Positions 11,856-24,115 of a stretch of 64,000 nt of DNA are shown here, piece after piece. A program made the translations under genes and the position numbers. Every line of letters begins with the position of its first letter. Position 1 is the stretch's first letter. The notes beneath the pieces were generated by a model. The model was not told the DNA's origin. It did no database searches and saw only the letters and a program-made list of their open reading frames with translations. Origin of the DNA: Bugulina stolonifera (taxonomy: Eukaryota > Bryozoa > Gymnolaemata > Cheilostomatida > Bugulidae); the NCBI GenBank assembly GCA_935421135.1, contig OW285195.1, positions 14,770,158 through 14,834,157 on the forward strand, written 5' to 3'.

Positions 11856-14797
11856 ATGATGTCAGCCATGTGCTCTAGAAAGGTCTCCAAGATTGCTATT
11901 GGACTTTTAGTACTAGCCTTCTCATTAGTGTACGTACTGATAGGTGAGTACATACTAAACACTGTTGCATACTAGGGTACTATGTTTTGGCTTTTGCTCT
12001 TACATGTATCTGACTTACTCTTGCAATAAGATTGTCAGTGACATTATCTACATTCTTTGGTCTACAGGTACATTGGATAAGGCACCCACCAATTTTATTC
12101 TTGGGTCAAAGTGGAAAAAGAATGTCCTTGTGATAACTAAGACCTCAACAAAGAAAGCTGGTACTAATGTGATGGTTTTTAGTGATACTAAGGCTACAAA
12201 CAATGCTGATGCTAAGACTACAGACTACGCTGGTACTGAGGCTACATACTACGCTGGTACTGAGGCTACATACTACGCTGGTACTAAGGCTACATACTAC
12301 TCTGGTACTGAGGCTACATACTACGCTGGTACTGAGGCTACATACTACGCTGGTACTGAGGCTACATACTACGCTGGTACTAAGGCAACATACTACGCTG
12401 GTACTAAGACTACCAAGACCTCTTCAGTCAGGACTAATTCTTCAACTAACCATGGATCTCACCAGAACAAAACATTAACCTACTCTAATAGATTCCATGT
12501 AGTTACAATGCTTTGCTTATATGGCAGTAAGACATCCTCCCTTCTACCTCAATATAATATGTAATATGTTATGAGGCCCGCATTCCAAGCAAGGGGTAGT
12601 CGTTTGGGTTCGATAATTCAATATGTGCGTTTGTGATTGAAAAACTTGGATAAAATTTTGTTTGTCTCAAAAATTCTCTTGTGTAGTGAGCAATCAAGCC
12701 AAGTAGACACTGAGGCAGTCGCATTATTTGCATTATTTTTACTGGCTATAATGCGAAATAACAATCAACTTTTCAAATTTTCTACAAAATTATACGCATG
12801 TGACTGATCCTAGCTTGTCATATTATAATTATTTAACATTTCTGTAGGTCTACTCTAGCATATTCATGAGCTACGAAATTTTGGCTGGGCCTCATTATTC
12901 AGCTTCGCTCTTAGTTGCGGGCTCATATAACTACGTAGCTTTAACTTTGGGTTAGAGATTCAGAACTTGTACTATTATATATACTCAACTCACTGCTCTG
13001 ACTAGTCTGATTAGACACGCTCACAACCAGCAGATCGGCAAACCCAATAGTCACTGCCTGCTCGATCTTGTCTATTCGGTAGAGTATGAATTATTAGTTT
13101 GAACATCCACACGCAGGGTATAAGTGCACTAGTTGTCTCCTTGTAGGCAACACTAGCAGGACAAACACCAGATTCACGTCAGAAGAGTTAAGAGGAAGAG
13201 ATGGAGAATATCTGGAGACTCTGAAGAAGAACTTGAACCACGGCCAGGTGGTAGCAGTACATCTGTTCTATATACATGATGATGACTTAAAGGTGAGTAC
13301 AGCAGTTATCTCCTCTCTATAATATACATGATAATGACTTAAAGGTGAGTACAGCAGTTATCTCCTCTAGATATTATCAACAACTACCTGAAGGTAAGTA
13401 CAAATTAGTCATCTTTATATTTTAGACAATAACGTTATATTATTCATTTCCGTTGCTGTTAGAGGTTACACTTGAGTGAGTCTTGTGTTTTTTGAGGTGA
13501 AATGCAATTATTTTAACTTTGTAGGTTGTTAAGTCTCGCAACTTCACAAACAAGCACAAAATAACATTTGTTAAATGGCATCGCAAAATTCACATGACGG
13601 ATTTCTTCCTTTACTCATCGAGATATTTGGTAGATAAATCAGTTATAGCAATGAACAGCGATATCGGTAAGTATGCATCAAGCGTATTGTGGGTCAGCAT
13701 CTATGATGGATTATGCAATGGTTGATGAGGTACTATAAAGCGATGCTGACAAAAATGGAGAAACCATTGATAGACACATATAATGATAATTGTACATATG
13801 TACACATGTCCAGGTTGTATAATACTTTTACAGTTTTAGGCGAAGGGTTTGATAAAATAAATACATTGAGACTACGAGATGAAAGAGTTATGTTCTCTTT
13901 AACAAGATATGCAATACATACAAAGAATAAAACATGTAATACAGGGGAGATGACTCTTGATATGCCATACAGAGGTAAATATATTTGTCTATACACCTCT
14001 CTAGATAGTACATACATGTATACTCTCGCAATGTAATATTAATTACTGAATATTTGACCGTGACATATTACTGTTCATTCCTATGAGTTATTAGGCTACT
14101 GTACATGTATTGCATATTATTGTTGTTATTCTGTTAATTGTTTCTGCTTCCTGTTGTTCAAAGAGATCTGTGTAACCACCAAAAGAATGCTGTGATAGCA
14201 AATTGTCGATAACTTAATTGTATTTTTTGACCAGTTTTACTAGTAACAGGCTGTTGTTTTACAGCATCTCACGACACTCATATATTTAGACTGGCAGAAC
14301 CACTGAACGAGACTCTAATATTAGATAAACTAGATTATCCAATCAACATGTGGGGAGCCGAGAACGGTAAGACAACTCCTTATATTATATTATGTTACAT
14401 GGTAAGATAACTCTCATCATCTTATTTCAGTTTACTATGACGTTATGCCTCCACATCTTTGTTGAAACAGTGTCATGTGAGTAAAATTTGTCTACAGAAG
14501 TAAAATTGCTGAAACTTTTTAACAGCATGCTAATAGGGTTTTAACTTTAGTGATGTTTTAACAAGCAGTTGATTCTATTTTACAGCAATGATATGGACGT
14601 TCCGACATCTACTCAAGTTTATTGTGAGGAACCCATGCAAAGTACTGTTTACTTACCACAAACACTGCTCTAAGGTGCATGGACCTAACCTCAGAGACAT
14701 TAGAAAACACAAATATTCCATATTTCACATGGGTTGGACAAGAAAGCAGTCTAAGGCAGGGAAAGCTCGATACGAAGATACGTTAGCTTATAGGTAG
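11856..14797 (+). CDS. Gene D: type II membrane glycosyltransferase-like protein with repeat stalk
   Basis: Exons 11856-11943, 12068-12526, 13147-13292, 13525-13666, 13834-13974, 14265-14366 and 14586-14797 give 429 residues. Exon 1 encodes MMSAMCSRKVSK and a hydrophobic anchor (IAIGLLVLAFSLVYVLI). Exon 2, the longest stalk of the cluster, has eight copies of the octapeptide YAGTEATY (some with K for E), rich in Thr and Tyr and a candidate for O-glycosylation. The catalytic-like part has [79 protein letters not shown] and [20 protein letters not shown], ending GWTRKQSKAGKARYEDTLAYR. This is the intact sister of gene C: the Trp of GWTRK is kept. All junction phases agree. Enzyme activity is inferred from architecture. 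Confidence 0.87.
12225..12416 (+). repeat. 24-bp coding minisatellite in the stalk of gene D
   Basis: Eight tandem copies of a 24-bp unit (about ACTACGCTGGTACTGAGGCT plus ACAT) encode the octapeptide stalk repeat. The unit is a multiple of three, so copy-number change keeps frame. Copies differ at only one or two bases (GAG/AAG, GCT/TCT). Confidence 0.95.
13278..13403 (+). repeat. Duplicated exon-end plus splice-donor unit, gene D intron 3
   Basis: The exon-3 end GATGACTTAAAG with GTGAGTACAGCAGTTATCTC is repeated about 52 bp downstream, and a third weaker copy ('CTACCTGAAGGTAAGTAC') follows near 13385. The layout matches gene C. Confidence 0.85.
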
Positions 14798-17434
14798 AAA
14801 ATATTTTGTCACTCCAGCAAGAAATTGCTCCAGCAGTAAAAATTATTGGCTACTTGGTTTTACTGTCCAGTGATTGTAACTGACTTGGCAAGTGAGCACA
14901 GGCTAAGTAAAGTGAGTGAGGAGCATATCATAATATGTATTAGCTATCCTTTAGCTGTTAGCTTTAGTTTCCACAGAAATCTTTAACATACATACGTGTA
15001 GATTGTATGACAATGATACTAGTAGGCAGTTAACCATACAAGTTGAGAATTCCACGGTTATTCACAAGTGTCTAATGACAAAATTGTTTATAGTATCTTC
15101 ACGACCTCTTGGCCTGGGATTTTGCTTGGTTGGAGAAAACAATTCACGGCTCATCGGCACACCTGGGTTTTTCACACTAGTATGAAGATTTTGCTTTAGG
15201 CCCAGGCCGATGTTTTTTTGATTCTGTGATGGATGTGTGCTGAAAAGTCTTTTAGAAAGTTGCCTGTGCCTGAAACTTAGGTTCCAAAGACACTAATATG
15301 GTACTGGTTACAGTCAACCATAAAACCAACAGCTTTGTGGACGCTAATACTAAAGGTCGCTAGGTGAATATAATATTATACAACTCTCATGTAAATACTG
15401 TAGATATTATACATACATGTAGAGGCTCATAGTCATAATTACTAGAAATACCTGGATCCATTGTACAGCTATTAAATAATGTATCATGGTTTTATGCTGT
15501 ATTTTTGGTCTATTTACAAAGACACCTACTCTATCATACAGTATGTGCCACCTGATGCAAATACATGTTTTATTAGAGGGTTAATACGCATTGCAAAAGC
15601 ATGATTAGCATATTTATATATTTATACACTGTTCATGTGGTACAACAATTATGTACATATACATTTTACTTGTACAATGTACATGTATATACATGTATAC
15701 ATTGTACAATGTACATGTATATATACATTGTACAATGTAGTTGTACAATGTACATGTACAATGTACATGTATATATTGTACAATGTACATGTATATATAC
15801 ATTGTACATTGTACTTGTACAATGCACATGTACAATGTATATGACTGATGATGCATGATTGTATTGACATGACAATGGTAATATATAAGTAGTTATTTGA
15901 CTCGACAAATATTGAAGTTGTATAATTCTATTGTAACAACAGTTCAACGTTCTGAGTAGACAGTGAGCTAGAATTCCAAGTACTCAGGTGCAGCTGGTAA
16001 CCACAGAATTCTCAATTTGCTGCCTCAAACAATGGTTTAGTTTAGAAGGTTAGATTGAATAAGGAGTAGACGGTAGTCAGCTAATTGTGTTTATATTCAT
16101 ATTGGTATAGCCAAAAATCCCAAATCTGACAAACTCTTAAATTAGTCATGAGTAGATAACTCTCAATACATGCGTTGTTTGTTTTAGTCTGTTTAAACAC
16201 TCGGTTTCATTATTTCAGTGAAAGAAATAATAGGCCCACGATTTTGGCATTGGAGATCAAATTACAATATTATTAAAATCACGCAGACTAGATGTCTATG
16301 GTTTTAGTTTTCTAAGCTACTCCCTTTTTCATTTTGTTTACATTCTGGTTCTGGCTTCCGAGATGAGCAGAATAGTTTAGTTTAGTTTATTCATTTTACC
16401 ATACATTATCAGTCAGTAACAGGCACTGATGATAGAATTGATGGTATATGTACATATACATACTCTCTATTCAATATTCACATAGTGTAGATATTACCAT
16501 TGTTAAAAAATTTCATAAAAATTTGGAAAAGACTGTTGGATCGCTTTGCAGTTCGTGCTATTACAGGCCTATATAGAGTCTTTGAGCGAGAGGTTCTTCT
16601 GCAGAATAAAATACTTGACTCCCTTTCATAGATCCTTGATTCCTACTGCATAATCTATACCACAGCCATATGGCAACACAACCATCTACATACTGTTCCT
16701 AGTTTAATACTTACATGTATTTATAGCAACCTGTATTATGCATTAGTCTGGTATTGGGGATGGGAGGAATGCGAACAATTAAAAACTCTATCAAAACATG
16801 TATGCGATTCTTGCTAAAACATTTCTGAATCATTGTTGCATGGGTTTTAACCTTGTCATAAGATCATACAGCATTTCGATTCAATTACTCAAGAAAAATA
16901 GTACAAATCCAGCTGGAGCGCTATGATTGTAAGGCCAGAATTTGCCTATTTGTTTCACAAGATCATGATCAAAGTTTATAAAGTAAATATTAAATGGAAA
17001 CAATGTATTCACCGAAACTTGTAAAAAAAAGTTAAAGCAAAACGTGAGAGGTCAAATGGTAGCAAACTAAATGTGTATTCTATTCCATGATTTGGAAAGT
17101 CAAACTCACAGCCTGTATGGTAATTTTCTGTCTGAATATTTGAAGCAGAGCTAGAAAATACTTGGCAAAACGGTGTCATGGTCTTGTACCACAAGAACTG
17201 GCTGGTGAAGATCCTCAGAACTGACCAAAGTTGACCTGTCCATGAGCAAACAGTAGAACTGGAGCAGATGTGCAAACAATTATTGACCAGCACATGGAAA
17301 ACTTGGAACCCTGGTTTGTTATTTACAATGTATGAATGGAACTGGAAGCAAAGAGGCATTTCTGGAAAAAAGCTTTTTGCAAGAATTCATATTAAATTTA
17401 TTATTTTTGTGAATTTCACAGCATAAACATTGAC
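14798..17434. other. 2.6-kb intergenic region between convergent genes D and E
   Basis: No exon of the cluster family and no other convincing coding region are seen. It contains the ACATGTAT block at 15650-15843. The open stretch near 17009-17359 (-) has no motif, no upstream exon and a composition like the surrounding DNA. Confidence 0.55.
15650..15843. repeat. Self-complementary ACATGTA/TTGTACAA repeat block
   Basis: About 190 bp built almost only from TGTACAATGTACATGTATA-like words. The unit is its own near-reverse complement, so the whole block can fold into many alternative hairpins and is open in several frames on both strands. This is simple repeat, not coding. Confidence 0.9.
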
Positions 17435-20400
17435 TCATGTCTTCAAGTTCCCATAAGCCAGCTGGTCTTCGTAGAGAGCGGCACTTGCTAGCACGTGTTT
17501 CCTAGTCCAGCCTTTACCCTCGAGGAAGTAGATTGAATACTGATGTTTGCCGATGTTCTTTTGGATTGGCCCATGTACCTTGGAGCAGTGGTTGTGGTAA
17601 GTCGAGAGTACTTTAGCAGGATTCCTTACTGCATATTTCAGCATAAATCTGAATGTCCACATCAAAGCTAAATTAATAAGAACAAAACAAATCATAGGTA
17701 AATGGGAAATACTTAATTTTTATTAATGTTTACACTAATACTGCAAAGGAAAAAGAGTAGTATTAATATTTCTTACAACAGCATAAAAATTGAGTAAATT
17801 TTTGTAGATGTTATTAATAATATTTATCTCTTCTAAGTATAGAATATGCAATGTAAGGGGCACGGAGCAGGCGAAGTTAGCCTGACCTTGACATTAATGT
17901 GTATAATATAATCAAGGAGTAGTCGAGTAGAAACATAGTACCAACATAAACTTTATGTTGATCATTATCTAGCCCTTTCACACATCACATGAGGTATAAA
18001 TTTATGATGTAACATAATATAATATAAAGAATTGTCTTACCGTTCTCGGCTCCCCACATGTTGATTGGATAATCTAGTTTATCTAATATTAAAGTCTCAT
18101 TCAGAGGTTCTGCCAGTCTAAATATATGAGTGTCGTGGGATGCTGCAATCAAATTCACAGACGTTAGTACAGGAAGCTTATCGAATCTGAATGTCCCGAG
18201 ACTTTCAGTCCTCTGTATATTTTGAGAGGGACCCAAAAAGATTGAATCTCAAAAATATCCAAAATTGAGATTACTCTCTCGCTCCAAAAGTTTATTAGAG
18301 CAACAAGAATAAAAAATAGATAGCTGTCTTAAATTCAGTCTAATCACCATATTATTATGAAATGCTATACTTACAAAAATATCCTTTTGGTAAGCCCATG
18401 TTTTGCGGTACACAATGGCCTTGCTTTTTAATTTTGTCGTACCTTGTGAGAGAGTACATAACCTTTTCATCTCGCATTCGTTTTGTATCAATTTGATCAA
18501 AACCATCGCCAATGACTAAAAGAAAAATATACCAAAGTAGTTCATGCAAAATATCCTGTTTATAATAACTATTAAAATTCATTGTCAGCAAGATCTGCTT
18601 GGTCAACTTTTTTAATTCATCAGGTGATGCTATGGAGGCACCTCCCTTCCTCTCATGCAAACTTTTTAACACTAGTATATCGATATTTTAGTTAGTTATA
18701 TTAACTTACTAATGTCACCATTCATAGCTATCACTGGCTTATCTACTAGGTACTCGGAAGCGTACAGGAAGAAATCTGCCATGTGCAATGTTCTATTCAT
18801 CTTTATTAGAGTTATCTTTTCACGATTAGCATAGTTACGGGATTCCAAAGCCTGAAAAGAGTTGAAAACACACTCAATATAATATTGTGATGGAACGGCC
18901 AGCCAACCTCACAACCAGGCCAAAGTATGCAGAAATCATTAAGAAGGCCCTGATACCCAAACGGGTGTTATCCCTCCTGGATGGCTCTAAGAAGACTCTA
19001 GTGACTAGCCTTCCTTGGCTAGCCAAACAGTGACATTGACACTTATCTATATTATCCATTCATGCATTATTGTCTTACCTTGTACAATTATTATACATGC
19101 ATGCTTATACTCTTATTATAATCAACCACTTATCGTGTGCTCTATTATTGTTATCCACCAATCAGATTATTGCAATTACACTTGATTTTTCCCGCATATT
19201 ATAAGCAATTATCTTCTCTTATCTGATTGTATTAAACTGAGTCTTTTACCATGTACCTTTTAAGGCCGATATCTTGAATAGGCTCATACTTATATACTTT
19301 CCATTTTGGACCATTGTAAGCACCTTTTGTGCCAAGGCCGACCCTTTTTGTGGCCGACGTTGGGCGGAGCCATCCATGTTGTTGCATCAGTTCCGGACCC
19401 GATACCTTATCGGCCTCTTTTTGCCAGAAGTAGGTTTAGTATATAAGGTAGCACATTTTCTGTATGAAATCAGTTGTTGATTGCGCTCTAATAAAGCAAC
19501 ATCTCCTAACTCAAACCTAGAGGCTTACTCTTGTAGGCGGGTAACTCCACCGGCGGATCCATAGATCCATACGGCTCGAGTTCATCCCCATCCTCGTTTA
19601 AGCATATCTCTACACCACTTTTACGGCTTAGGTCGATTCCGAATTCTATATGAATCTAGCGTCGGCCTTAAGTTCTTAGAATATCAGATCTTTCACTACA
19701 CTCCTCTGGAGTATAAACTCTACAGACCTACGCCGGTCCTAGACTCTGCAATGAGTCTCAGCATCGGCCTACGTCCAGATATATAATAACAAGGGTACCT
19801 AATAACTGTTCACTCTTTTATGTAATGTGTGGAAGGTCACTTGGTCATCCTCTACCAACTTCCAAGCCCTTCCCATACTCGTGCCCTCGGCACCCGCATG
19901 TAAATAAACACTAAAACATTACAATATACAACTTCATATATGATGCCGGAAATAGGATAGCAGTATTTTTTCGCATAGAGAGCAAGTATTTACAAGTAGA
20001 GTACAGGTACAAATCATCAAGCACAAGTAACAATACAATTACATTTGTAAACTGCTTTTACAAGCACCAGCAAGCACAAGAGTACAAGTGACAAGAGAAG
20101 CTTGGCTACAACATGCTTGTCACGTCATACTAGCTATCTCATTACAGCACCCATTCTAACTTTGAGCTTAGTTTCACTTACAGTAAAAAGCCTACACAGT
20201 GATAGCAAGTACAAGCAAGTATCAGTCTTTACAGGTAAGCACAAGTACACCTTTAGTTTAGGTAAAGAAAAGTACAAGTAATTACCAAGTAGCTCAGCAT
20301 ATTCACGCAATGCAGGCCTAATGGCTTATGAATGCAGATAGTTACAATGGTAAATCAGGTCTAATTTATGAAATGTGTAGATCTGATAATATCTGTAGTT

Positions 20401-22315
20401 AACGGCTCTCAAAAACTATCTACTCCGTAAAAGTTTTCTTTGAAGGAGAGCTAGATAGTCATTGAACTACTAGATTGTACTTGCTACAGTGCATGTACCA
20501 GCAATACTAGAGATTGTATATAGGTGTTCAGAGTTGTCTGCTTCTAATTAAAGGGAACACAACTCTGAACAAGTAGAACAATTTAGTGAGAGTGTCATGA
20601 CTAAAATAATTATACAACTTGCTGTGAGTCAATCTCTAAAACATGAACCTCAACCTAATAAGACGATGAAGTTGGTCATTGATTCGCGGTGTTTACATAA
20701 CGTCATGAGCAGCGTCAACTTACTAAAGCAATATCAATGTATTCTGAATAGACTTGCAAGTTCAGAGTATATTCATGCAGATGATACTAACATTTATGTA
20801 GGCCTACATGTAATTGTTATGTAATAATCTGTATTCAGCATATAGTAGGCCTTATAAATGCAGTATTACAAATTTCTATGAATAGCAGCTTATTAGCTAA
20901 ATGATTACTTAACGCTGTTGAATACACACAATAAATAATTCACATGAGCCTCCATGAGCAGATGATTATTCGTGGAAAATTTGAAGAGGTAAAGTGCGAT
21001 GCTATGACCTCTAGCAGACTGACTTACTCTACATATTATTTATTAATAAGTTTCCGACACTATAATAGTAGGCTACCTGTGCCTACCTGCAGCTGCACTA
21101 CCAATGATGTCAACATCATGTTAAAATACTAGTAGAACACCGGCACTTACCTTGACTGAGTCGTCATCTACATAGAACAGATGTAGTTCTTTAACCACAG
21201 GGTTGTTTATATTTGCTTCTATAGTTTGGAGATACTCATCATCTCTCTCTTGTAAATCTTTCTTATTAAATTTCCAATAGTTGGGCATGGTTGTTCCTGT
21301 TATTAAAACTCTGAATGTTAAAACTGTGAGACTTGAGCCAGCCTTATCCTTTTAGAATTATTGGCGGAATACACTTAGTGCAAGCATAAAACATTTAATG
21401 GTTGAAAAAAAAGACCAAGGGCAGTAAATATTTTTATGGCACAGCGATACTTTGCAGTATTTAGTGTTTACGACTTGACCAATGAAATCTGCTACAAGTT
21501 AACAAAACGTCGCTTTACGTTAAACAAATTGATTTCATACCATTAGATAACTTCAACATAGTCAGTACATAAAACCTATTATCCTCTGATATCTCGAGAC
21601 GGTCCTGGTCTCCAATAGAATCAGCAGGAAGTGAAATATCTTCTACGGGCAGATTTGTATTCATAATCTCTGTAGATTGCTTTTCTTCAAACAACGGAAC
21701 ATTGTGTTGTTTGTTTGATAAATTTTGCTTTTGTTTCTCGGCAAGAAATGGTTTCAAACGAGGTGTGTTATATTGCACTAGTTGTCTTTGTTCTCGCAAT
21801 TCTTCTTGTGAGCGTCTTATTTCTGACCTGACTATCTGCTTTACTTTCTCCAACATCAGAGAGTCGTTACTGAATGCCTGTTGAAGTCTCAAATCTGGCT
21901 GTACTGGCAGGTATTGATCAGTCTTACTGCATGTGCACTCGACTTGGGAAAATATGTCTACAAAAGCAAGCATTACATACATGATCTACATACGTCACCT
22001 ACATACATTGTACATTACCTACGTGTATATACATGACATATATACATGTACGAGTATATTTTTGATGCGAGTATCAAAGTGTTAGAGTCTATGAATATAA
22101 TATTATATCTACACAGTCATATAATTAATGATATAATAATAATAATATATATATACATACGATCGGTAACATAATAATATAATATAATATATACAACATA
22201 TCTACACACATGATCAGCAACATCGTTTTAAATTAAACGTACCAAAGTATATCCAGATTAATGAGATCCCAAATGCAGTCATAACTATCAGTGTCTTCAG
22301 AGCCATGGCAGCCAT
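17435..22315 (-). CDS. Gene E: type II membrane glycosyltransferase-like protein
   Basis: Seven exons on the minus strand: 22243-22315, 21541-21957, 21151-21296, 18710-18851, 18375-18515, 18041-18142 and 17435-17667, giving 417 residues. Exon 1 encodes MAAMALKTLIVMTAFGISLI, a signal-anchor. Exon 2 is a long Gln/Glu-rich stalk (for example EVKQ..SQEELREQRQ-like helical sequence), likely coiled coil and unlike the Thr-rich stalks of C and D; it ends ENRFYVLTMLKLSNG. The conserved part has LQERDDEYLQTIEANINN, HMADFFLYASEYLVDKPV then [39 protein letters not shown], and VRNPAKVLSTYHNHCSKVHG (Ala replaces the usual Cys after NP). Exon 6 is nearly identical in DNA to that of C, D and F. Intron 3 (2.3 kb) has an LTR-like insertion. 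Confidence 0.86.
18886..19791. mobile_element. Solo-LTR-like insertion in intron 3 of gene E
   Basis: A 0.9-kb stretch with a base composition richer in GC than its surroundings starts TGTGATGGAACGG and ends AATAACA, so it has TG..CA ends. It carries a late AATAAA-type signal (near 19488) and repeated 'CGGCCTA/GGCCGA' words. No matching second LTR, internal coding region or target-site duplication is seen, so the limits are tentative. Right of it to 21150 the intron shows no further recognisable unit except a short hairpin around 20525-20573. Confidence 0.4.
20525..20573. repeat. Short inverted repeat
   Basis: GTTCAGAGTTGT and ACAACTCTGAAC are perfect 12-bp arms about 21 bp apart in intron 3 of gene E. 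Confidence 0.7.
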
Positions 22316-23224
22316 ATTCACTTAGTCTCTCACCTTCTATCAACTAACGCTAGGCTATAAATAGGTACTTGCTGTAGTATATTTATAATATATAATTCAT
22401 ATAGCTTGTTCTACCTAATCCTAGTTCTAACTCTTTTAAATAAATTTAATCTCTCCATCCAACACGTAGGAATATAACGTAATCTCAAATCTGATTGGTT
22501 AACTTCACATCACAATAATTACTATATTAACTCTCTTTTTATTCAATTAAATAATTACTCAGCAGGATGAACTTTTTTTATTCAACAAAAGAAGAGCAAC
22601 TTTTTACTGACTAATGAGGTTTGTCTATTTATATTTTTTACCTGCGCTAAAAAAGCCTAACATCAAGCTCAGTCTTCTTTGTTGGGTGATATTATGTGTA
22701 ATATCTGAGACACATGTGTACGGTGAATTAAATAAAGGCATCCTGTGACTGTAACCTGATTTATAAATAAAGACTCTAAATAAACACTTCTACTATTAGA
22801 CTATTTTATTCTTCATGATTAGGCTGAGATGGTAAGAGAAAGTGATTATGTGAACTATCAGGCTATGCTAAGATTTCTGTATTAAAATAAGCTTTTTGCT
22901 ATAAAATACGATGAGTGTGAAAAAGCTGCTTATCCTACATTATAATAAAAATATTAGCCTAAGTTTTGATTCAACAATGTTATGGGCAGAATAATCAGTC
23001 TGCCCAAACAAACTTTGGTGCTTTGAAAACTGATGTTGTGATGTACATGTACTTGATCAATAATGTAGCATGGTGCTTTTGTTTTGAACATTGTATGGGG
23101 GATTCCAATGTAAATTCATAAAGTTCTGATACTTTTCCTTGAGGTATTTTAGTACCAACGAAAGTGAGCTGGTACATCTACAATAATAGACCATGTAATG
23201 AATGACAGCGTTAGAGGAATGGTT

Positions 23225-23415
23225 TAAATTGAGGTGATCGCTGTGGACATCAGGGGACAACGACTTAAATTATTTGGGCATGCCAACAGAGAGATAGAGA
23301 GGACGACATAAGGATGGTGGCGGAGATGACATGATACAGTGAAGGAGGATATTAAAAGGCGGGGCCTAAGTGAAGATGACACAGAAGATAGACTGCGATC
23401 GTATCCTATGATTGA
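23225..23415 (+). mobile_element. Degenerate non-LTR retrotransposon relic (RT C-terminal end)
   Basis: Plus-strand translation with frame breaks reads GQRLKLFGHANREIER.. then WRR.HDTVKEDIKRRGLSED followed by DTEDRLR. This is the characteristic tail downstream of the reverse transcriptase domain of LINE polyproteins ('RL.W.GHV.R', 'D..RRGL...A.DR..WR'). Internal stops show it is dead. Only this tail is present. Confidence 0.6.
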
Positions 23416-23555
23416 GCTCGGTACTCCGCCGGACTGTCACTCAACACAGAAAACGGCAGAATAGGTAAAAATTTAGATTTCAGTGCAAAGAATAAATACC
23501 AAGAGTTGAATTCAATATTATTAAAGTGATCACTACTTTGATAATATTGAAACGT

Positions 23556-23590
23556 CGTAGGTAAATCTGACATAGTCAGATTTACCTACG
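23556..23590. repeat. Perfect hairpin, 16-bp arms, 3-bp loop
   Basis: CGTAGGTAAATCTGAC pairs exactly with GTCAGATTTACCTACG around an ATA loop. Confidence 0.9.
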
Positions 23591-24115
23591 GAGAATTGTC
23601 TTCTCTTTCTACTTGTACAGATCTCAATGGGAATGAGGTTTCTCATCATACTAAAGATATCAGTCACCTTCTAACGACCTTGAAGTATGTGTACTCAAAA
23701 GCCATTAATCAGAATATGAGAGTTACCCTCTCCCAATCTGTTACTTCGTTTAACTGATGGTGGGGATAACTTCTTGAAAGCTTTGTAGAAATTTATATTA
23801 TTGCTAGGTACACTCATTGCCCCTGAACTGATAAGGCCGTTTTGTAGCCTACAAATAATAATATTATTAAGGCTGCGACAAAAGGCTAAGTCATATGTGC
23901 ATCAAGTTAGTATAGCTGAGAACAAAGGCTACAATTCAATAGGGACTAACATCATCTATTGAATGAAACATTATTCATTACATTGAGTATAATGAAAATT
24001 GTTCACTGAGGCTTTGATTAGATTACTAACAAAATAAATACTAGAGTAAAAATAAGCGGCTGACTAAAGAGTACGTACAGGTACTAGTTGGAGAGTGTTT
24101 CTGCGTGAGGCAAGG

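Larger units (their letters stand above)
22316..24115. other. Intergenic region between divergent genes E and F
   Basis: The upstream region of both E and F. It contains a LINE relic at about 23225-23415 and a hairpin at 23556-23590; otherwise no coding evidence. Confidence 0.5.

Noticed and set aside
12182..12478. Leu/Arg/His repeat frame overlapping gene D exon 2
   Set aside because: Alternate-frame shadow of the in-frame stalk minisatellite.
15601..15947. Several overlapping frames rich in Tyr, Cys, Met and His
   Set aside because: They are translations of the self-complementary ACATGTA repeat.
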